This document shows positions 29,401 through 33,315 of a stretch of 33,315 bases of DNA, one piece after another; position 1 is the stretch's first letter; the number at the start of each line of letters is the position of its first letter. Location of the stretch: the NCBI GenBank assembly GCA_023129165.1, contig JAGMCL010000048.1:1-33315 (forward strand), read 5' to 3'. The notes beneath the pieces were generated by a model that worked only from the letters and a program-made list of their open reading frames with translations, did not search any database and was not told where the DNA came from. Position numbers and translations under genes: made by a program. Source of the DNA: Caldifarciminota bacterium. Its GTDB lineage: Bacteria > Hydrothermota > UBA3073.

Positions 29401-29510
29401 AAATGAAAAAGTACGACTCAATGTTGAGAGAAATGGGTCTTAAGCTTAATGCTGCACGGATAACTAAAAGGGTCTCTGAATATTTAATACAAATTAATTC
29501 TCTTAGTTAA
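26430..29510 (+). CDS. Glycoside hydrolase family 38 alpha-mannosidase with coiled-coil C-terminus
   Basis: This 1026-residue protein has no signal peptide and is therefore cytoplasmic. GH38 retaining enzymes release alpha-mannose; bacterial forms degrade mannosylglycerate or N-glycan-like oligosaccharides. Zinc ligands are H12-W-D14 in H-T-H-W-D-R-E-W. The nucleophile is D128 in W-L-L-D-N-F-G-Q-I-S-Q. The helical middle domain has H-P-H-D-N-I-C-G-V-S-I-D-D-V-H, and the large beta-sandwich half follows to about 880. The last 130 or so residues are charged helix with coiled-coil pattern (R-E-Q-Q-R-A-D-Q-L-Q-K-K-L, then K-R-E-K-I-R-I-W), an extension beyond the usual 850-900 residues. AGGGAAGG precedes the ATG. 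The importer genes follow after 12 bp. Confidence 0.9.
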   Translation: MHITAHIISHTHWDREWFLSNKYTDKWLIPFFNSLFNLMNKYPDYCFVLDGQILMIEDYLQQLSKIEKIEAKKKFKKYVRQSRLLIGPYYLQPDWRLVSGESLLRNIIIGHQMAQKLGKVMKVGWLLDNFGQISQAPQIHKGFDIDGVYLWRGIEVTPGHFHSEYCWESPDGSQVTSVYLLNSYRNAMRLAENSDIAQERIVSEVRKLSCFATTNNILLMNGYDQEMVPDDVLPLIRKVNADLKDIQLLQTTPEKYLKAIQKENPSLLTLKGTQNNGRYISVFPGTLSTRMYLKQMNRQCENQLIKWAEPMSSLLWAFGGEYPQQLMDFVWKKLLKNHPHDNICGVSIDDVHSDMEVRFKQSQEASNKIINKTLKTISDNINTQHDRNLVVFNPSSWKRDGIVKAALKVKDDFSICEVDTNKPIPYQIGRQRGELTDVYFFVSSVPAIGYKTHYIHNEQVDVSLPGMVKVSLKDYTMENKHIKVKIKSNGSIIVIDKETGCQYNAIAYFEDGADSGDTYNYSFPPEDTIITSLDSKARITLIEQGPLVVMFKIELSMDIPIALVKNRKRRSKITRRFPIVTFVSLEANSPRVDFHTRLKNVTKDHRLRVVFPTFAGAKYSTSDRPFDVVDSPISFSPYPTRLPDNIKQIMIGARESVPVTTLPLNSFVYLNNDKRGAGLITLGLSEYEIIDEHKIALALFRSIGWLARDDLLTRVGDAGPMIFTPEAQCLRYFDFYYSFMPYHDKTIGFLFKQAELFNTSLKAVFTGKHRGSLENKKGLLWSESDNDGLVISAVKKGENEDKLIIRLFNPLEQEVRGVLTFNGKIQHAEINNLNEELKDESSTKDNSIFLKVPPKKIVTLGIKFKQRNLIKNISSSKTKILFPLNYEKEDFVDVDIPNIVTKDDIKREQQRADQLQKKLSRSQNKMEKIEKEILSNKNKRRLAKFKREKIRIWGVVTALSRAELEARLSLILTQKKYIELYESDYQKKNGKMKKYDSMLREMGLKLNAARITKRVSEYLIQINSLS

Positions 29511-29522
29511 CCAGGTGAAATC

Positions 29523-31358
29523 ATGGAAATGATGATGGATTTGGAGACTAAATGCTTAAATCCACTTTGGCGTAAAATGAAAAATGTCTTTAAAATAGTA
29601 TTGATACCCTTTTTGTTAAGCTGTATGTTGTTCTGTAGCCCAGAAAAAGAGGAGAAAACCGTGCTTCGCACACTCGGTAGTTGGGATATGCCACCAATGT
29701 ATAATGGCAACCCATTCGCTCCCGGTGGAGTTGGAGCTGCTAGAGATTTTATCTATGGACCACTTTTTGGCTATGATATATTTAAAGGCGAGTTCTGGCC
29801 GTGGCTTACTTTAGAGCTTGAAGAGACACCAGAGATGTTGACAGTGAAACTGCGTAAGGATATCCTGTGGGAGGATGGCACACCTTTTACCAGCAATGAT
29901 GTGTATGCAACTTTTGTTATTCATGGCGGACTTGGCGAGTGGTCTGAAATTTGGAGATATGTAGACAAGATTGAAATACCAGATAGCTTCACAGTAGTTT
30001 TTCACTACGGCTCCACGAACTCTATCATAGCCAAATTTTTTATACTTACTAACTTTATCGAGGCATGTGCTCATATTTATGGAAAGTGGTTAGATGAGGC
30101 AGAAGGGTTATTGAAATCGCGCAAGGATATGTGGCAGAAGGCAGCCCTGGGTGAAGATGTTAAAAAATTGAGTGTTGAGTTGGGAGATAGAACTTACCAG
30201 TTTAAGGAAAACCTACATAAGTTTAAACCAGAAAAACCTGTGGGTTATGGTCCATTTAAGGTCAGAATTGTTATCCCAGATGAGATGGTTTTAGAGAAGT
30301 CTGATACTTTCTGGGCGGCTAAGAATATATTGTTTGAAGAAATTAGAATAGGCAGATTTACCACAAATGAACTTGTTTGGGCATCATTTATAGCAGGGGA
30401 AGTAGATATAGAAAAACCTGCTACCCCGATAGATGTAGTAAAAGCCATACTCAGAGCTCAGCCAAAAATCAAGCACATACCAGTATCAGATTTTACTGCT
30501 TTCTGTTTGGTCATTAACAATGAGAGATTTCCTTTTAGTGAAAAGGATTTTAGGAAAGCACTGGCATATATTATAGACAGAGACAAAGTCAGAATGGTTG
30601 CGCTCTACTATGGCACAAAAGTAAAGTATCCTTGTGGGTTACTGCCATCTGTGTTGGATATCTGGACCACGTCTGAGTTTAGGCAAATTCTTAATCCCTA
30701 TATATTAAATCATGATAAGGCTGCAGAACTACTTGAGGGTATAGGTTTGATTAAAGATAGGGATGGCTATTGGATGACAATGGATGGAGAGAAGCTGAAC
30801 TTTGAGATTGCAACCAATCCCAATACAGACTGGGTTTTGGCTGCTGAGGAGATATCAAGACAACTAACCACCTTTGGTTTTAAAACCAATGTAAGGATAA
30901 TTGAGGGAACTCTGTATGGATCCACACTGGGTGCTGGAGAGTATGATATGGCAATAGAGTTTGGGATATCAGCAAAACTTCATCCTGTGCAGGGATACAG
31001 GAACTTGTATAAGTCGAGAGAATGGATTGCTCGCGTAACCAGGTTTGTTTCCAAGGTCACAGGACCTGATGGTGATGAATTTGATCTTGATGAATTGCAA
31101 AAGGAGCTTTTTACGACTTCTGACCCGGGCAGTCAGAGGAAGATAATCGAAAAATTGGCCTGGGCAACCAATGAATACTTACCTGTGATAGATCTATTAG
31201 AAAAAAATGCACAGTTTTTTATCTGTGACGGTGTTCGCGTTACTGGCTGGCCATACGGGGATGAACTTCAGAATAAATTTGGCTTCAACTTTCGAATTGC
31301 AACACTCAAGTGGATGATTGAGGGAACACTGAAACCTGGTCCAGTGAGGATTAGATGA
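29523..31358 (+). CDS. Oligopeptide/oligosaccharide-type ABC binding lipoprotein (SBP_bac_5)
   Basis: This 611-residue solute-binding protein is of the DppA/OppA class. The N-terminal region has a lipoprotein signal with L-L-S-C. The start at 29523 is supported by AGGTGA, giving a long 26-residue n-region; a second ATG at 29577 would give the more usual K-rich short signal. Family marks are L-R-K-D-I-L-W-E-D-G-T-P-F-T-S-N-D-V near 115-132, Y-G-P-F-K-V near 242-247, and F-R-K-A-L-A-Y-I-I-D-R-D near 345-356. Several thermophile homologues bind beta-mannosides or other sugars rather than peptides. The GH38 gene directly before it makes an oligosaccharide ligand likely, by context only. It overlaps the permease gene by 4 bp. 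Confidence 0.88.
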   Translation: MEMMMDLETKCLNPLWRKMKNVFKIVLIPFLLSCMLFCSPEKEEKTVLRTLGSWDMPPMYNGNPFAPGGVGAARDFIYGPLFGYDIFKGEFWPWLTLELEETPEMLTVKLRKDILWEDGTPFTSNDVYATFVIHGGLGEWSEIWRYVDKIEIPDSFTVVFHYGSTNSIIAKFFILTNFIEACAHIYGKWLDEAEGLLKSRKDMWQKAALGEDVKKLSVELGDRTYQFKENLHKFKPEKPVGYGPFKVRIVIPDEMVLEKSDTFWAAKNILFEEIRIGRFTTNELVWASFIAGEVDIEKPATPIDVVKAILRAQPKIKHIPVSDFTAFCLVINNERFPFSEKDFRKALAYIIDRDKVRMVALYYGTKVKYPCGLLPSVLDIWTTSEFRQILNPYILNHDKAAELLEGIGLIKDRDGYWMTMDGEKLNFEIATNPNTDWVLAAEEISRQLTTFGFKTNVRIIEGTLYGSTLGAGEYDMAIEFGISAKLHPVQGYRNLYKSREWIARVTRFVSKVTGPDGDEFDLDELQKELFTTSDPGSQRKIIEKLAWATNEYLPVIDLLEKNAQFFICDGVRVTGWPYGDELQNKFGFNFRIATLKWMIEGTLKPGPVRIR

Positions 31359-32347
31359 TGACTTCGATGACAAAACGGTTACTTGTCTCTTTTATTACTA
31401 TCTTTCTGGCGCTAAGTATTACTTTCTTTCTTACCAGAAAGATGCCAGGTGATATCTTTCATGCAATGGCACTGGATAAGATGAGAACCGAGGGTATTCC
31501 TTTTGATGTAGCCTATGAACGGGTAATCGCTATTTATGGTATGGCTAGTGGTGAGCCACTATACAAACAATACTTCGCTTATCTTGGAAACACTATAAGA
31601 GGTCGTCTGGGTACGTCGATCTATTATCACATCTCTGTTAACAAAATAATCGCAAAGGCTATTCCATGGACAGTTTTTGTTTGCTCTATCTCCATACTCC
31701 TCGGTTTCATTATCGGTTCTGCCCTGGGTACGGTAATAGCATGGAAACGAAAAACAATTTTAGATCCATTAGCATCTGCGTATGCTTCGATTACTGATGC
31801 TACCCCTTCCTATATAATTGCGACTATACTTTTAATTATCTTTGCTGTAAATCTTAAATGGTTTCCGATAAAGGGTGCATACAGTGTTGATGTTACCCCG
31901 GGCTTTAATCTACCATTTATTGGGAATGCACTCTATCATGCTACTTTGCCTATCCTGGCTTATACAATACCGGGCATCGGTGGTTGGATACTTACTATGA
32001 AAGCGAGTGCAATTAGTGTCTTGGGTGAAGATTATGTATCAGCAGCCAAAGCCAGGGGCCTAAAGGAGAGAAGAATTGCGATATCCTATGTAGGTAGAAA
32101 TGCCATTTTGGCGCCTTTTACAAGTTTGGCAATTGTATTTGGTAGTATGTTAGGTGGTGCAACCCTTATAGAGAGTGTTTTTGCCTATCCTGGTATGGGC
32201 TTCTTTTTTGGAAAGGCTATAGGTCTTAGGGATTATCCGTTAATGCAAGGGCTATTCCTACTGACCATTGGCGGTGTAATATTGGCAACCTTACTTGCAG
32301 ATTTTCTTTATGCTGCAATAGATCCAAGAGTTAGGAAAGGTGGATGA
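31355..32347 (+). CDS. ABC importer permease, DppB-like
   Basis: This 330-residue inner-membrane protein has six helices of the DppB/OppB class. The N-terminal helix is S-F-I-T-I-F-L-A-L-S-I-T-F-F-L, and a periplasmic domain follows. The EAA loop that contacts the ATPase is D-Y-V-S-A-A-K-A-R-G-L-K-E-R-R-I around residues 227-242. G-G-A-T-L-I-E-S-V-F-A-Y-P-G-M-G, a hallmark of this class, is near 265-280. It overlaps both neighbours by 4 bp (ATGA junctions), so binding protein and both permeases are translated as one set. The start could also be M5 (T-K-R-L-L), which gives a more usual N-terminus. Confidence 0.93.
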   Translation: MMTSMTKRLLVSFITIFLALSITFFLTRKMPGDIFHAMALDKMRTEGIPFDVAYERVIAIYGMASGEPLYKQYFAYLGNTIRGRLGTSIYYHISVNKIIAKAIPWTVFVCSISILLGFIIGSALGTVIAWKRKTILDPLASAYASITDATPSYIIATILLIIFAVNLKWFPIKGAYSVDVTPGFNLPFIGNALYHATLPILAYTIPGIGGWILTMKASAISVLGEDYVSAAKARGLKERRIAISYVGRNAILAPFTSLAIVFGSMLGGATLIESVFAYPGMGFFFGKAIGLRDYPLMQGLFLLTIGGVILATLLADFLYAAIDPRVRKGG

Positions 32348-33246
32348 AATTGATATTTGGTGAGACATCAAATAAATTAGGCAAGGCGTATAAAGACATA
32401 ATAGGTTTCTTACGCTTCTTCAGGGGTAATAAAAGGGCTTTATTCGGTTTGTTCTTAACTCTAATGTTTATACTGATGGCTGTAATAGGACCTTATGTCG
32501 TTCCCCTTGATCTTACAACCAGATACTCAGAAAGATTTCAGCCTCCCTCAATTAAGCACATATTAGGCACCGACTTTGTAGGACGAGACATTTTTGCTCA
32601 AATAGTTCATGGTGCCCGTGACGTTATAGCTGTAGCATTTCTTGCTGCCTTATTTGCTGTAGCTATAGGAGTGGTAATGGGTGGTTTTGCCGGGTTTGTT
32701 AGTGGTTGGGTAGATATGGTTTTGACAAGGATAATAGATGTTCTTTTGGTTATACCCTCTTTCCCGATAATGATGGTGTTTGCTGCATCTTTTAGGGTTA
32801 GAGATCCTATAAGTATCAGTTTCATTCTTGCTATCTGGATGTGGGCTGGTCTGGCTCGAGCAATAAGGGCTCAGATATTATCTTTAAAAGAGAGGGAGTT
32901 CATAGAAGCTGCACAACTTTTAGGACTTGGTTCACGTCATATAGTTCTGAAAGAACTCATACCAAATTTGATGTCATATATAATTGTGAATTTCGTGAGG
33001 ACGGCACGAGGAGCACTAACAGCAAGTGTTGGTCTAATGTTCCTGGGGATAATTCCATATTCACCCACAAACTGGGGAGTAATGATGAACTTAGCACTTT
33101 TTCAAACCGGTTCTATCTATGTACCTCGAGGATTATTTTATACACTATCCCCGATGTTATGCATAATACTCTTCCAATATGGCTTACTCTGTGTTGCCAG
33201 CGCACTTGAAGAGGTTTTTAATCCCAGGCTCAGAGCATATGAATAG
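32344..33246 (+). CDS. ABC importer permease, DppC-like
   Basis: This 300-residue protein is the partner permease of the DppC/OppC class. The cytoplasmic N-terminus and first helix (A-L-F-G-L-F-L-T-L-M-F-I-L-M-A) are followed by the class signature H-I-L-G-T-D-F-V-G-R-D-I-F near 77-89. The EAA loop is E-F-I-E-A-A-Q-L-L-G-L-G around 185-196. F-L-G-I-I-P-Y-S-P-T-N-W-G-V-M appears near the end, where the class has L-G-x-G-x-x-P-x-x-x-x-W-G. It overlaps the previous permease gene by 4 bp. No ATPase gene is visible before the window ends; the repeat at 33263 may separate it or it may be encoded elsewhere. Confidence 0.93.
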   Translation: MKLIFGETSNKLGKAYKDIIGFLRFFRGNKRALFGLFLTLMFILMAVIGPYVVPLDLTTRYSERFQPPSIKHILGTDFVGRDIFAQIVHGARDVIAVAFLAALFAVAIGVVMGGFAGFVSGWVDMVLTRIIDVLLVIPSFPIMMVFAASFRVRDPISISFILAIWMWAGLARAIRAQILSLKEREFIEAAQLLGLGSRHIVLKELIPNLMSYIIVNFVRTARGALTASVGLMFLGIIPYSPTNWGVMMNLALFQTGSIYVPRGLFYTLSPMLCIILFQYGLLCVASALEEVFNPRLRAYE

Positions 33247-33262
33247 TATACTCATTAATGAT

Positions 33263-33315
33263 GTCATTGCGAGGAGTCCGTCGTACTTCTTGACGGACGA
33301 CGAAGCAATCCCAAG
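33263..33315. repeat. GTCATTGCGAG-type palindromic repeat, cut by window edge
   Basis: GTCATTGCGAGGA is followed by the hairpin GTCCGTC (33276-33282)/GACGGAC (33292-33298), then GACGAAGCAATCCC. The outer ATTGC (33266-33270) pairs with GCAAT (33305-33309). It is the same family as the pair at 7553-7640, with a core close to copy B. Confidence 0.85.

Overview
The window looks like a chromosomal piece of an uncultured, AT-rich bacterium of the FCB kind (WOR-3/Stahlbacteria, Cloacimonadota, Hydrothermae or a relative). The evidence is a protein with a T9SS type A-like C-terminal sorting domain, a GWxTD-family protein, LVIVD and Reg_prop propellers, DUF1573 domains and an Rnf pair. Shine-Dalgarno sites are often strong. 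At least six promoters match TTGACA-N17-TATAAT exactly. The phylum is an inference; no rRNA is present.

Layout. 1-2856 (+): tail of a propeller protein, tRNA-Leu(CAG) on the minus strand, a geranylgeranyl-reductase-family flavoprotein and a GWxTD-family protein. 2853-5252 (-): an operon UbiA prenyltransferase > TPR protein > tadA. 5484-7415 (-): ECF sigma factor > zinc anti-sigma factor > exported coiled-coil protein, closed by a strong terminator. 7740-8921 (+): rnfE-rnfA from a promoter that should give a leaderless mRNA. 8913-10995 (-): SpoIID/LytB lipoprotein, a 500-bp repeat-filled spacer, and a Mut7-C RNase-like protein. 11126-18953 (+): a carbohydrate region (GH130, clan GH-A hydrolase, shortened dehydrogenase with an apparent ATT start, PfkB kinase, exported helical-barrel protein, glycosyltransferase). 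The GH130 leader holds a promoter, a hairpin and an intrinsic terminator ahead of the gene. 18975-21536: decayed DNA with a RAYT transposase remnant between inverted repeats, a C39/DUF1573 gene interrupted by an in-frame TAA, and a frameshifted paralogue tail. 21538-25891 (-): an exported-protein operon (T9SS-like protein, LVIVD/TPR protein, Cys-rich protein, LolA-like protein). 26235-33246 (+): GH38 alpha-mannosidase with an oligopeptide-type ABC importer (binding lipoprotein and two permeases).

How the genes fit together. The carbohydrate genes suggest uptake of oligosaccharides, probably mannose-containing, by the Dpp/Opp-like importer, with cytoplasmic breakdown by GH38, GH130 and the GH-A enzyme, which all lack signal peptides. 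The kinase and dehydrogenase would feed central metabolism. The GGR-like reductase and UbiA protein could act together on isoprenoid lipids or quinones. The sigma/anti-sigma/coiled-coil set resembles an envelope-stress module.

The most unusual signals are regulatory or structural: a leaderless rnfE start, a tRNA with almost no 5' leader, the GH130 leader RNA, the ATT start and internal deletion in the dehydrogenase, several palindromic repeat families whose borders are conserved while their hairpin cores vary, and the exported Cys-rich/C39-DUF1573 neighbourhood.
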